Part shown: in pieces, positions 34,386 to 43,064 of the stretch
Layout of the letters: each line of letters begins with the position of its first letter
How positions within the stretch are numbered: position 1 is the stretch's first letter
From: Eubacteriaceae bacterium UBA6119
GTDB lineage: Bacteria > Bacillota > Clostridia > Eubacteriales > UBA1433
DNA length: 64,000 nucleotides
Assembly: GCA_002423395.1 (NCBI GenBank)
Contig: DIVZ01000005.1
Location: forward strand, 248,001-312,000
Reading direction: 5' to 3'
The notes under the pieces: model-generated
The model's database searches: none
What the model was told of the DNA's origin: nothing
Seen by the model: only the letters and a program-made list of their open reading frames with translations
Translations under genes and position numbers: made by a program

Positions 34386-37022
34386 ATGTTAGGGAAAAGT
34401 TATAACCACAAAGAAATAGAAGATAAAATATATAAAAACTGGGAGGAGAGCGGATACTTCAAACCGGAAGTAAACGGGGACGCGAAGCCTTTTACAATTG
34501 TTATGCCGCCTCCCAATATTACGGGGCAGCTTCATTTAGGGCACGCGTTTGACGGCACAATACAGGATATTTTAACGCGATATAAGCGCATGAACGGTTA
34601 TGCGGCGTTATGGCTTCCCGGAGAAGACCATGCCTCGATTGCGACAGAAGTAAAACTTGTAGAAAAAATTAAAAAAGAGCAAAACAAAACAAAAGAAGAA
34701 ATAGGCAGGGAAGAATTTCTTAAGCAAGCCTGGGAGTGGAGCGATTTTTACAGAGACAGAATAGCAAAGCAGTTCCGCAAACTCGGCGCATCCTGCGACT
34801 GGAGCAGGGAACGCTTTACAATGGATGACGGATGCAACGAAGCCGTTAAAGAGTTTTTTATCGATTTATATAATAAAGGTTTAATATATAGAGGTAACAG
34901 AATAATTAACTGGTGCACAAAGTGCAAGACCACTATTTCGGATGCTGAGGTTGAATATGAAGAGCAGGAAGGCAACATCTGGCATATAACATACAAAATC
35001 GAAAACAGCGCAGAGACAATAACAGTTGCGACTACGAGACCGGAAACAATGCTCGGAGATACAGGCATTGCAGTTGCTCCCGATGATGAAAGGTACGCGC
35101 ACCTTGTAGGCAAAAACGCCGTGCTTCCCCTTATCGGAAGACTGCTTCCAATATTTACGGACAGCTATGTAGAAAAAGAGTTCGGTACAGGATGCGTTAA
35201 AGTAACGCCATGCCATGACCCTAACGACTATGAAATGGGGCTTCGTCACAATTTAGAGCAAATAAGAATATTCGATTATGACGGAAATCTTAACGATAGC
35301 GCAGGGGCTGCTTACAGCGGACTGAGCATTATGCAGGCAAGAGAAAAAGTACTTGAAGATTTAAAAGCGCAGGGACTGCTTGTAAAAGTTGAGCCGTATA
35401 TGCACAATGTAGGCGCTTGCTACAGATGCGATACCGATATTCAGCCTATAACCAGCGAGCAATGGTTTGTTGACATGAAACCGCTGGCACAGCCTGCTAT
35501 AAAAGCCGTAAAAGACGGCGTTATCAACTTTGTTCCGAAACGGTTTGATAAAGTTTATTTTAACTGGATGGAAAACATAAAAGACTGGTGCATTTCGCGA
35601 CAGCTTTGGTGGGGTCACAGAATACCCGTATATTACTGCGATGACTGCGCAGAAATTATGGTTGCCAAAGAAACTCCGGTTCAATGCGCAAAATGCAAAA
35701 GCGTAAATATCATACAGGATGAGGATGTTCTGGATACTTGGTTCAGCTCAGGGCTATGGCCGTTTTCAACGCTTGGCTGGCCTGAAAAAACGAAGGATCT
35801 TGAAAAATTCTACCCTAACGATGTTTTGGTAACTGGGTTTGACATAATATTTTTATGGGTTGCCAGAATGATAATGTCGGGCATTGTTGAACTTGGCGAT
35901 ATTCCGTTTTCAGACGTTTTAATTCACGGACTTATAAGAGACCCACAGGGAAGAAAAATGTCAAAATCACTTGGCAACGGCGTTGACCCGCTTGAGGTAA
36001 TTGAAAAATACGGAGCCGATGCGCTGCGCCTTACGCTTATTACAGGCAACAAAATGGGCAATGACGCGCGATGGAATGAAGAAAAACTTGAAGCCAACAG
36101 AAACTTCATGAACAAACTCTATAATGCCGCTAAGTTTATGATAATGAACACAAATGATTATACGCAGTGTTCGTATGACGAAATAAAGAACTGCATGTCT
36201 ATTGCCGATAAATGGATTATAAGCAAAGCAAACGCGCTAATATCAGAAGTTAACGAAAACATGAGCAAATACGAGTTCGGCATAGCGGCGGAAAAATTAT
36301 ATGATTTTACTTGGAATATTTTCTGTGACTGGTATATTGAGCTGTCAAAAACGGCATTATATAACAAGGACGATATAAGCTATAAAAAAAGCGCGCAATT
36401 TACTTTAAAATACGTTTACTCAACTATTTTAAAATTACTGCATCCTTTCATTCCGTTTATTACCGAAGAATTATATCTTGCAATAAATGAAGAGCAAGAC
36501 ACAATAATGACAAAGTCCTGGCCGCAGTTTGCAAGCAATATGGTATTTACTCAAAGCGAAAAAGATATGGATATAATAATTCAAGCTGTGCGTTCGGTAC
36601 GAAACGCGAGAAGCGCAATGGATATTCCGCCGTCAAAGCGCGCGGAAATGCACTTGGAATGCGACGATAAAAATATATCGGAAATGATAAAAAACAACGA
36701 GAATTATTTTATGGCATTATGCTCGGCTAAATCGGTATTATTAGAGCCGGCAGGCAGCGACAATGTAATTTCAGCCGTTTTCGCGTACGGCAAATTCTCG
36801 CTGCCGCTTGATGATTTAATTGACAAACAGAAAGAATATAACAGACTTTTAAATGAAAAAGCAAAAATTGAAAAAGAAATAAAATTCGCAAAAAGTAAAC
36901 TTGATAACGAGGGATTTATACAAAAAGCCCCTAAAGAGCTTATTCAGAATGAAAAAGAAAAGTATGAAAAATACGTCTCAATGCTTGCTGAAGTTGAAGA
37001 AAGACTTGCCGGATTGTCATAA
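34386..37022 (+). CDS. valS: Valyl-tRNA synthetase
   Basis: 878 residues, normal length. The class I HIGH motif is in PPPNITGQLHLGHAF and KMSKS in GRKMSKSLGNGVDPLEV. The editing domain (about 190-345) contains TTRPETMLGDTGIAV, and a C-terminal coiled coil (about 810-878) is present. A zinc-like CxxC/CxxC cluster sits near residues 420-440 (YYCDDCAE, CAKCKS). It charges tRNA-Val and edits misactivated Thr. AAGGAG precedes the ATG and the T-box leader controls expression. Confidence 0.97.
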   Translation: MLGKSYNHKEIEDKIYKNWEESGYFKPEVNGDAKPFTIVMPPPNITGQLHLGHAFDGTIQDILTRYKRMNGYAALWLPGEDHASIATEVKLVEKIKKEQNKTKEEIGREEFLKQAWEWSDFYRDRIAKQFRKLGASCDWSRERFTMDDGCNEAVKEFFIDLYNKGLIYRGNRIINWCTKCKTTISDAEVEYEEQEGNIWHITYKIENSAETITVATTRPETMLGDTGIAVAPDDERYAHLVGKNAVLPLIGRLLPIFTDSYVEKEFGTGCVKVTPCHDPNDYEMGLRHNLEQIRIFDYDGNLNDSAGAAYSGLSIMQAREKVLEDLKAQGLLVKVEPYMHNVGACYRCDTDIQPITSEQWFVDMKPLAQPAIKAVKDGVINFVPKRFDKVYFNWMENIKDWCISRQLWWGHRIPVYYCDDCAEIMVAKETPVQCAKCKSVNIIQDEDVLDTWFSSGLWPFSTLGWPEKTKDLEKFYPNDVLVTGFDIIFLWVARMIMSGIVELGDIPFSDVLIHGLIRDPQGRKMSKSLGNGVDPLEVIEKYGADALRLTLITGNKMGNDARWNEEKLEANRNFMNKLYNAAKFMIMNTNDYTQCSYDEIKNCMSIADKWIISKANALISEVNENMSKYEFGIAAEKLYDFTWNIFCDWYIELSKTALYNKDDISYKKSAQFTLKYVYSTILKLLHPFIPFITEELYLAINEEQDTIMTKSWPQFASNMVFTQSEKDMDIIIQAVRSVRNARSAMDIPPSKRAEMHLECDDKNISEMIKNNENYFMALCSAKSVLLEPAGSDNVISAVFAYGKFSLPLDDLIDKQKEYNRLLNEKAKIEKEIKFAKSKLDNEGFIQKAPKELIQNEKEKYEKYVSMLAEVEERLAGLS

Positions 37023-37029
37023 AATACTG

Positions 37030-37058
37030 TTGACATAAAACTCAATAATTGTTATAAT
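37030..37058 (+). promoter_or_regulatory. Consensus sigma-A promoter of the tRNA-Ser pair
   Basis: TTGACA, 17 bases and TATAAT: a perfect consensus promoter, 15 bases before the first tRNA. Confidence 0.85.
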
Positions 37059-37073
37059 CTTAAAGCTATCAGT

Positions 37074-37162
37074 CGAGGGGTACCGAAGCGGTCACAACGG
37101 GGCGGTCTTGAAAACCGTTAGGGTGCAAGCCCACGTGGGTTCGAATCCCACCTCCTCGGCCA
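37074..37162 (+). tRNA. tRNA-Ser (UGA)
   Basis: A class II tRNA with a long variable arm. The acceptor stem is CGAGGGG/CTCCTCG, the discriminator is G and CCA is encoded. The anticodon loop CTTGAAA gives anticodon TGA. TTCGAATCC is in the T arm. Confidence 0.95.
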
Positions 37163-37186
37163 TAATAATATAATATTTAATAGTTC

Positions 37187-37278
37187 GGAGAAGTACTCAA
37201 GTTGGCCGAAGAGGCGCCCCTGCTAAGGGTGTAGGTCGGGTAACCGGCGCGAGAGTTCAAATCTCTCCTTCTCCGCCA
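37187..37278 (+). tRNA. tRNA-Ser (GCU)
   Basis: A class II tRNA with acceptor stem GGAGAAG/CTTCTCC, discriminator G and encoded CCA. The anticodon loop CTGCTAA gives GCT. The last 32 bases and 7 bases of flank are repeated about 1.2 kb downstream, marking it as an integration target. Confidence 0.95.
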
Positions 37279-37285
37279 TAGAAAT
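37247..37285 (+). repeat. att-like direct repeat, tRNA-side copy
   Basis: 39 bases spanning the T arm, acceptor 3' strand, CCA and seven downstream bases of tRNA-Ser(GCU). It matches 38464-38502 at 38 of 39 positions. Confidence 0.85.
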
Positions 37286-37288
37286 TGT

Positions 37289-37339
37289 AAGGCTTTTGGA
37301 CAGTTTTTAATATACTGTATAAAAAGCCTTTATTTTTTT
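37289..37339 (+). terminator. Terminator after the tRNA-Ser pair (island side)
   Basis: AAGGCTTTT pairs with AAAAAGCCTT, with an inner ACAGT/ACTGT stem, followed by a T-rich run. It lies inside the island and would restore termination to the tRNA operon. Confidence 0.8.
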
Positions 37340-37361
37340 ATTAAACACTTAGCCTGAATCC

Positions 37362-37892
37362 TTATGAAAGTGGCAAGGTTAGTATACCTTTTTTGCTATC
37401 AACTGTACCATCTTCATTTGTCCATGCAATTTCATAATCCCAACTGGAAGTACGTAAACTCAAATATATTCCCAAATGATAATCCACATTTTTTTGTGGT
37501 TCTAACAACTTGATTGGAAACGTATCTTTTGAGCTTATAATTATAGGCGCATCATCAATTAGATATTTAAATGAAACATTTCTTGCGGGTACATTACCTT
37601 TATTAAAAACTTTAAGAATCCAGTTGTTACTTCCGATTTTAACAATATTCGCATCGCAAAATGCTTTTTTAGTTTTAATCTTGTCATCGCCAGAAATGCT
37701 TTTTTCAGTTATTAATTGTTCAATCATTAAATCGTAATATTTTTTTGCAGAATCATTATATGCATTAGCATTTTTGGCAAAATCTTTAGTTTTTCTTTGT
37801 TTAATATTCGTTAAGATAAACATAACAATCGTACCTATCAAAGATAAAAATGCAATAAGGTCACCAATTGAAACTTCCCAATTAATTATCAT
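37362..37892 (-). CDS. Unknown membrane-anchored protein of the tRNA-Ser island
   Basis: 176 residues, no family recognised. One membrane helix (about 10-30) is followed by a basic coiled segment and a soluble beta-rich domain (about 85-175) with an Ig-like look (KVFNKGNVPARNVSFKYLID). The residues after the helix are basic (KQRKTKDFAK), so by the positive-inside rule the soluble part is probably cytoplasmic. A GAGG site precedes the start. It is 20 bases downstream of the small zinc-ribbon gene on the same strand, so they are a two-gene operon. A link to defence or mobile-element biology is only suggested by location. Confidence 0.7.
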   Translation of the reverse strand: MIINWEVSIGDLIAFLSLIGTIVMFILTNIKQRKTKDFAKNANAYNDSAKKYYDLMIEQLITEKSISGDDKIKTKKAFCDANIVKIGSNNWILKVFNKGNVPARNVSFKYLIDDAPIIISSKDTFPIKLLEPQKNVDYHLGIYLSLRTSSWDYEIAWTNEDGTVDSKKGILTLPLS

Positions 37893-37912
37893 TAAACTGC
37901 CTCATTTCATTA

Positions 37913-38152
37913 TTATTTAAATCCAAACTTTTTTAATTCCCGTTCAATCAACTCATTTGCTATTTCTTCAGTCGTATTACTAATCAAAACTGAGTTTACT
38001 TCTATTAATTCTTCTTGTGTATATTCTTTATTGCAAATTATGCATTTTAATTGCTTGGCATCTTTTATTGAACTATACATAACATTATCATATGCAAAAT
38101 CGGTATTTCCACAGACGCTGCATTTTAATAATAAGTTTCTTATTTCATCCAT
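37913..38152 (-). CDS. Small zinc-ribbon-like protein of the tRNA-Ser island
   Basis: 79 residues. Two CxxC knuckles (LKCSVCGN near residue 10 and LKCIICNK near residue 37) about 24 residues apart form a likely zinc ribbon; the C-terminal half is a predicted amphipathic helix (TEEIANELIERELKKFGFK). No specific family is recognised. A GGAAGG site lies a little far upstream of the ATG. It precedes the membrane-anchored gene and both lie between the att-like repeats. Confidence 0.65.
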   Translation of the reverse strand: MDEIRNLLLKCSVCGNTDFAYDNVMYSSIKDAKQLKCIICNKEYTQEELIEVNSVLISNTTEEIANELIERELKKFGFK

Positions 38153-38463
38153 GTTAGATTAACCTTCCTGCTATAGTTGCTGATAATTAATTTGCATTCA
38201 TTTATAACGAATTTATTATACAATATTAACAATAAAATTGTACACATCCTTATTAAAATATAATATTGAAATAATATTCCATCTATGTTTAATACAAATA
38301 ATAGGTTGCCTAACTTTGGGTATGGTTTCTTTGAATTTATATATTTTATAAACACAAAAATATAAGAACTGATTTTAAAGTTATAATTGAAAAAAATGGT
38401 ATATTTTAGGTATAAAAACAGTTGTTTACATAAAAGCTGTAATTGACAGGACATTTGCATTTT

Positions 38464-38502
38464 GCGCGAGAGTTTAAATCTCTCCTTCTCCGCCATAGAA
38501 AT
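38464..38502 (+). repeat. att-like direct repeat, distal copy (tRNA-Ser 3' fragment)
   Basis: It repeats the 3' end of tRNA-Ser(GCU), including CCA and seven flanking bases, with a single T for C change in the T loop. No tRNA 5' half precedes it. The other 300 bases between 38153 and 38463 show no convincing gene. Confidence 0.85.
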
Positions 38503-38507
38503 CATTT

Positions 38508-38534
38508 AAGCCTTGCAAATGCAAGGCTTTTTTT
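38508..38534 (+). terminator. Strong terminator, probably the original end of the tRNA-Ser transcript
   Basis: AAGCCTTGCA pairs perfectly with TGCAAGGCTT and is followed by seven T. It lies five bases after the distal tRNA fragment. Confidence 0.88.
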
Positions 38535-38553
38535 AATTTTATTATATGTGATT

Positions 38554-39384
38554 TTAATTCTTATTCAAAAAAGGCATAATATACGCTAATGAATTCATTA
38601 CCACATGTCCGCAATTTTTAATTAAATGTATCTCGCTCTGAGGGACAAGCGAACGTAGCCTTTGAGCCGATTTATCTGCATTAATGATAACATCATCTTC
38701 TCCGTCAATAAAAAGAACCGGCATGTTAAGCTGCTGCAATTGTTCGTTTGTATATACTGGCAGATATTCAATCGGGTTGTAGCTTTCTACTATCAGATTC
38801 ATAAAATCCAGCACTTCTTTAGGAATATCGTTATCACCGATTATAGCAGAGTCTACAGATACAGTTCCGTCCGTCTGCTGCACTTGAGCCGCATTGCTAA
38901 GGAATTGAGGGCGAATTTCCTCAAGACCGGCAGACGCTATCAAAACCAGTTTGGAAACACGCTTTGGATATGCTGTAGCGAATTTAAGCGCCATCCAGCC
39001 GCCAAGCGAGTTGCCTATTATAATGGTTTTTTCAACGCCTAGCGCATCAAGCACATCTTTCATCCAAATCGCAAAGGCATCTGAAGCAAGGTCTGGTCTG
39101 TATTCCTCGCTGTTTCCGGCTTCTCCTATTATGTCAACTGCATAAACCCTATAATTTTCGGATAGAGCCATAATCTCAGGAAACCAGAACGCGCTGTTGC
39201 TGCAAGAGCCGTGCAACAGGATGATGCTCGGATTGCTCTCCTGTCCTGCTGTTAGCATAAACGTCTGCCCGAAGGCAGTGTTTATGAATTGCTGCCCGAA
39301 AGGGAACTGACTAAGCACCTCCTTATAATATGCCCGAAACTTATCTCGTGCCGATTCTGATTTGAATACGCTCGTTTTTTTCAT
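38554..39384 (-). CDS. Alpha/beta hydrolase
   Basis: 276 residues. The catalytic triad is visible: nucleophile Ser in IIIGNSLGGWMALKFA, Asp in FIDGEDDVI and His in KNCGHVVMNS; the oxyanion HG is in IILLHGSCSNSAFW. The fold is that of MhpC/haloperoxidase-like hydrolases; the substrate is unknown. Its start overlaps the stop of the upstream helix-turn-helix gene by four bases, so that protein probably regulates or is regulated with it. Confidence 0.9.
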   Translation of the reverse strand: MKKTSVFKSESARDKFRAYYKEVLSQFPFGQQFINTAFGQTFMLTAGQESNPSIILLHGSCSNSAFWFPEIMALSENYRVYAVDIIGEAGNSEEYRPDLASDAFAIWMKDVLDALGVEKTIIIGNSLGGWMALKFATAYPKRVSKLVLIASAGLEEIRPQFLSNAAQVQQTDGTVSVDSAIIGDNDIPKEVLDFMNLIVESYNPIEYLPVYTNEQLQQLNMPVLFIDGEDDVIINADKSAQRLRSLVPQSEIHLIKNCGHVVMNSLAYIMPFLNKN

Positions 39385-39851
39385 AACATTTCATCCTCTG
39401 ATAATTTATTTATATATGCCGACAGAAAACTGAACATATCCTCCATAAAAGCAATGTCTCCCCAAAGAGTAATTCTTAATTTCTGTTCTGTTTCTATATA
39501 CTGCGTATGCATAGCGCTTTTACCGTACTCGGAAGGTTTTGTGTTAAGCGCCGCGTTAAGCGCATTTATAATGTTTACAGCATTGTCTTTATCATGTACA
39601 AACATCTCAATAACAGATGATGCTGTAGCAACATTTTTTTGCTGAAATTTTAAGCTGGGTGTTTCATCAGTAAAAATGTTTTTTGAATTCTCAGTAAATA
39701 TACTTAAATCATGACCGGATATTCGCCAGCTTTTACCTATCTTGCTTGCGCGTATTTTGCCTTCCCTTATATAACGCTGTATAGTTTTGGGGTGAGCAGA
39801 TAACATTTTTGATACTTGTTCTACTGTATAATATATTTCTTTCATATGCAT
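39381..39851 (-). CDS. Helix-turn-helix (excisionase/MerR-like) DNA-binding protein
   Basis: 156 residues. The N-terminal domain (about 5-52) is an AlpA/excisionase-type winged helix: YYTVEQVSKMLSAHPKTIQR, then REGKIRASKIGKSWRI. The C-terminal half (about 70-155) is unclassified and could bind a small molecule. It is translationally coupled to the hydrolase gene. The upstream region has a perfect 17-bp inverted repeat covering the ribosome binding site, a likely operator or RNA hairpin. Confidence 0.85.
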   Translation of the reverse strand: MHMKEIYYTVEQVSKMLSAHPKTIQRYIREGKIRASKIGKSWRISGHDLSIFTENSKNIFTDETPSLKFQQKNVATASSVIEMFVHDKDNAVNIINALNAALNTKPSEYGKSAMHTQYIETEQKLRITLWGDIAFMEDMFSFLSAYINKLSEDEML

Positions 39852-39854
39852 ATA

Positions 39855-39902
39855 ATTCCTTATTATTACTTTATAAGTACATTATAAGTAATAATAAGGA
39901 AT
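39855..39902. repeat. Perfect 17-bp inverted repeat ahead of the HTH gene
   Basis: Arms at 39855-39871 and 39886-39902 are exact reverse complements separated by 14 bases. The arm near the gene contains its AAGGAAT ribosome site. It is a candidate operator for the HTH protein, or a hairpin that hides the ribosome site. Confidence 0.7.
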
Positions 39903-40009
39903 AGTCAATATAATTTTTAATCAAAATTAAAATATTGTATAAAAATATTTATTTTTCAAATAATACGTTAATGTATTAAAGTAAATATTGTAGAAAGAGA
40001 GAATATTAT

Positions 40010-40204
40010 ATGAAAGCTATAATTGACCGCGACGGCTGCATTTCATGCGGAATGTGCATTGATGTCTGCCCTGAAGTTTTTAGTTTTGCAGATGATGGAA
40101 AGGCGCAGGTACATGCGGAAATAACCGTTGATATGGAAGATGACGCAAAAGAAGCGCGCGACAGCTGCCCAGTATCGGTAATATCTATAGAAAGTTTAAT
40201 GTGA
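40010..40204 (+). CDS. Ferredoxin, single [4Fe-4S] type
   Basis: 64 residues. Cluster ligands are in CISCGMCIDVCPEVF and the distal Cys in DSCPVSVI, the pattern of monocluster ferredoxins from clostridia and Thermotoga. It is very acidic apart from the N-terminus, as expected for an electron carrier. AGAGAG precedes the ATG and a terminator follows, so it is a single-gene transcript. No dedicated redox partner lies nearby. Confidence 0.93.
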   Translation: MKAIIDRDGCISCGMCIDVCPEVFSFADDGKAQVHAEITVDMEDDAKEARDSCPVSVISIESLM

Positions 40205-40244
40205 TTTTTGTCAGTTAAACAATTTTTATTAATCAAATTAACAT

Positions 40245-40276
40245 AAAACAGCTGTTGCAAAACAGCTGTTTTGCGT
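40245..40276 (+). terminator. Intrinsic terminator after the ferredoxin
   Basis: AAAACAGCTGTT pairs with AACAGCTGTTTT around GCAA. Confidence 0.85.
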
Positions 40277-40406
40277 TTAATTTACATAATTAAAGAAAAT
40301 TATAGATATTGCTTAATTTTTATGGTATATAAAAAATAAGATATTAACATATTATTTCATAGAATTATTCTCTGACGTATTATTAATAAATAAAGAGAGG
40401 AACTTT

Positions 40407-40955
40407 ATGAGAAAATATAAAAAATTATCAAATCCCGAGAAGTTTATTATAAAATCAATACCGCTGATTTTTTTATTTGGGTCTTTGTTTCATTTTTTAT
40501 ATGAATTATCGGGCGAAAGAGGTATCGTAGGGCTATTCTCGGCAGTTAATGAAAGCGTATGGGAGCACTTGAAAATGATTGTGCTTCCGGTAGTTTTATT
40601 CTGGTGCGTTTATTACTTTGCAAAAGGCAGAAAATATTCAATAGATAAAAACAAATGGTTCACAGCAGCATTGGTATCCCTTGTAACGGCGCTTATCGCA
40701 ATGCCCATGATTTACTATTTTTATACACAGGCGTTTGGCGTTGAGATTCTTGCAGTTGATATAGCAATATTGTTTATAGTATTAATGTTTGGGCAATTAC
40801 TCGGACTTCATTTCTACAAATACTCTAAAGGCGTGCGCTGGCAGATTGCTGTATTTACTATGATATTAATTATTATAGTATTGATGATATTTACTTATTA
40901 TCCGCCTAAAATTCCGCTTTTTATGGATTCTCAAAGCGGAACATACGGGATATAA
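40407..40955 (+). CDS. DUF6512 family membrane protein
   Basis: 182 residues with five predicted helices and a basic N-terminus. Conserved features include SLFHFLYELSGERGIVGLFS and AVNESVWEHLKMIVLPVVLF, characteristic of the DUF6512 family in Firmicutes. Function is unknown. AGAGAGGA precedes the ATG. It is alone between two terminators and convergent with typA. Confidence 0.8.
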   Translation: MRKYKKLSNPEKFIIKSIPLIFLFGSLFHFLYELSGERGIVGLFSAVNESVWEHLKMIVLPVVLFWCVYYFAKGRKYSIDKNKWFTAALVSLVTALIAMPMIYYFYTQAFGVEILAVDIAILFIVLMFGQLLGLHFYKYSKGVRWQIAVFTMILIIIVLMIFTYYPPKIPLFMDSQSGTYGI

Positions 40956-40968
40956 CGTTAAAAAATAA

Positions 40969-40989
40969 ACCGCCGTTACGGCGGTCTTT
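40969..40989 (+). terminator. Terminator between the DUF6512 gene and typA
   Basis: ACCGCC pairs with GGCGGT around a five-base loop, followed by a short T-rich stretch. Weak T run. Confidence 0.55.
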
Positions 40990-41068
40990 AATTATGTGCA
41001 CTAATGACTTAAAATCTTGCGATGTCTGATGTCTTAAAAATTTCATGATGTCTGACAGCTTGCAAATA

Positions 41069-42892
41069 TTAAGATGATACTTTGCTCTGGCTTTTGGCGC
41101 GCATCTCTTTATTTAATATTTTCTTTCTCATTCTAATATTCTTAGGCGTTACTTCGACAAGTTCGTCTTCCGCAATAAATTCAAGCATTTGCTCAAGGCT
41201 CAGCACAACAGGCGGAGTGAGTTTTACTGCGTCGTCGCTTCCCGAGGCTCTCATATTTGTTGCGTGCTTTCTTTTGCATGTGTTGAAAACAAGGTCTTCC
41301 GACTTAGCGTTTTCTCCGACAATCATGCCTTCATAAACGTCAACTCCCGCGCCTATGAAAAGCTTGCCCCTGTCCTGCGCGCTGTTAAGCCCGTACGCAG
41401 TCGTTACACCCGATTCATACGATATTATAGAACCGCGGGTACGCTCGTTTATTTCGCCCTTATAATCGGCATATCCGTCATATATGCTGTTCATTACTCC
41501 GTTACCCTTTGTGTCAGTCAAAAATTCGTTTCTAAATCCTATTAATCCTCTTGAAGGAATAGAAAACTCAAGCCTTACGCCGCCCTGACCGTTGGAATAC
41601 ATGTCAAGCATTTCGCCTTTGCGAGGTCCCATTTTTTCCATTACCACGCCGATGTATTCCTCGGGTGCGTCTATTATTAAATGTTCCATAGGTTCTTTTA
41701 ATTTGCCGTTTTCGGTTTTAAATATAACTTTAGGACGCGAAACAGAGAACTCATATCCTTCTCTTCGCATTGTCTCAATTAATATTGACAAGTGCAGCTC
41801 GCCTCTTCCCGATACTTTAAACATATCCATGGACTCTGTGTCTTCCACTCTCATGCTTACATTTGTTTTAACTTCGCGGTAAAGACGTTCCCTTAAATTT
41901 CGGCTCGTTACAAACTTGCCTTCTTTTCCCGCGAACGGACTGTTGTTTACCAAAAACATCATTGAAATTGTAGGCTCGTCTATTTTTATAAAATCAAGCG
42001 GCTCGGGTTTGTCTGCGTCGCAGACAGTCTCGCCGATGTTTATTTCTTCTATACCGGAAAGAGCTATAATATCGCCCATATAAGCCTGTAAAATTTCGGT
42101 TCTTTTAAGGCCGTCAAACTCGTATATCTGGCTTATCTTAACATTTTTTACGCTGCCGTCATTAGCGCATAACACGGCGCGCTGATTTTTTTCAACTTTT
42201 CCGCGCTCTATTCTGCCTATACCTATTCTTCCCACATAATCGTTATAGTCAATATTGGAAATAAGCAGCTGCAAAGGCGCGTCTATCTCGCCGACGGGAG
42301 CGGGAATGCTTGCAATAATAGCTTCAAGCAGCGGGAATATATTATCGCTTTTTTTATTAATGTCCAGTGTGGCGTACCCTTCTCTTGCGGAAGCGTAAAC
42401 GGTAGGGAAGTCAAGCTGTTCATCCGTGCAGTTAAGATCTATAAATAAATCTATTATTTCGTTTATTACTTCATCAACCCTTATCTCGGGACGGTCTATT
42501 TTATTTATTACCACTACGATTTTTTTGTTTAAACCGAGAGCTTTTTTTAAAACGAATTTAGTCTGAGGCATAACGCCTTCATACGCGTCTACTAAAAGTA
42601 AAACCCCGTCAACCATTAATAGTATTCGTTCCACTTCTCCGCCGAAATCGGCATGACCCGGAGTGTCTACAATGTTTATTTTTGTATCTTCGTATTTTAC
42701 CGATGTATTTTTAGCAAGAATAGTTATACCTCGTTCACGCTCCAAATCGTTGGAGTCCATTACGCGTTCAACAATTTGTTCGTTGGCTCGGTATATTCCG
42801 CATTGCTTCAGCATCTGGTCTACAAGCGTAGTCTTTCCGTGGTCTACGTGCGCTATAATTGCTATGTTTCTAATATCTTCTCTATTTTGCAT
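41069..42892 (-). CDS. typA: Ribosome-binding GTPase TypA/BipA
   Basis: 607 residues, full length. G1 is AHVDHGKTTLVDQML, the switch region RERGITILAKNTSVKY, G3 DTPGHADFGGE and G4 NKIDRPEIR. Elongation-factor domains II, III and V follow, with the TypA-specific C-terminal domain (about 480-607, SGVTTAYGLNSAQDRGKLFI). It binds the 70S ribosome and supports assembly and stress growth. AGAGG precedes the ATG. It diverges from tRNA-Arg. Confidence 0.97.
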   Translation of the reverse strand: MQNREDIRNIAIIAHVDHGKTTLVDQMLKQCGIYRANEQIVERVMDSNDLERERGITILAKNTSVKYEDTKINIVDTPGHADFGGEVERILLMVDGVLLLVDAYEGVMPQTKFVLKKALGLNKKIVVVINKIDRPEIRVDEVINEIIDLFIDLNCTDEQLDFPTVYASAREGYATLDINKKSDNIFPLLEAIIASIPAPVGEIDAPLQLLISNIDYNDYVGRIGIGRIERGKVEKNQRAVLCANDGSVKNVKISQIYEFDGLKRTEILQAYMGDIIALSGIEEINIGETVCDADKPEPLDFIKIDEPTISMMFLVNNSPFAGKEGKFVTSRNLRERLYREVKTNVSMRVEDTESMDMFKVSGRGELHLSILIETMRREGYEFSVSRPKVIFKTENGKLKEPMEHLIIDAPEEYIGVVMEKMGPRKGEMLDMYSNGQGGVRLEFSIPSRGLIGFRNEFLTDTKGNGVMNSIYDGYADYKGEINERTRGSIISYESGVTTAYGLNSAQDRGKLFIGAGVDVYEGMIVGENAKSEDLVFNTCKRKHATNMRASGSDDAVKLTPPVVLSLEQMLEFIAEDELVEVTPKNIRMRKKILNKEMRAKSQSKVSS

Positions 42893-43027
42893 TAACTTGC
42901 CTCTTTATATTTTTTACCAAAAACTAATAATAATATTATTTTTGCGCAATTTCAATACAAATATAATTAATGCTGATATATAACGTTTACAAATTAATTT
43001 TTAAGCATGAAAATATTTCATTATAAA

Positions 43028-43055
43028 TTGATTTTTGGTTTTTTTGTGCTATAAT
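43028..43055 (+). promoter_or_regulatory. Sigma-A promoter of tRNA-Arg
   Basis: TTGATT, a 16-base spacer and TATAAT end 9 bases before the tRNA. Confidence 0.7.
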
Positions 43056-43064
43056 AATCAATAC

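Larger units (their letters stand above)
37247..38502. mobile_element. Small genomic island integrated in tRNA-Ser(GCU)
   Basis: A 39-bp direct repeat with one mismatch flanks about 1.2 kb: one copy is the 3' end of the intact tRNA gene, the other a tRNA fragment without the 5' part. This is the footprint of a tyrosine-recombinase-type integration in a tRNA 3' end. Inside are two minus-strand genes of unknown function. No integrase is present, so it is a remnant or depends on an integrase encoded elsewhere. The fragment at the far end is followed by a strong terminator that probably ended the tRNA transcript before insertion. Confidence 0.75.

Noticed and set aside
38140..38505. A 121-codon open frame across the distal tRNA fragment
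   Set aside because: It starts inside the att-like repeat, overlaps the zinc-ribbon gene start, and is low-complexity and rich in Ile, Phe and Tyr as AT-rich noise would be.
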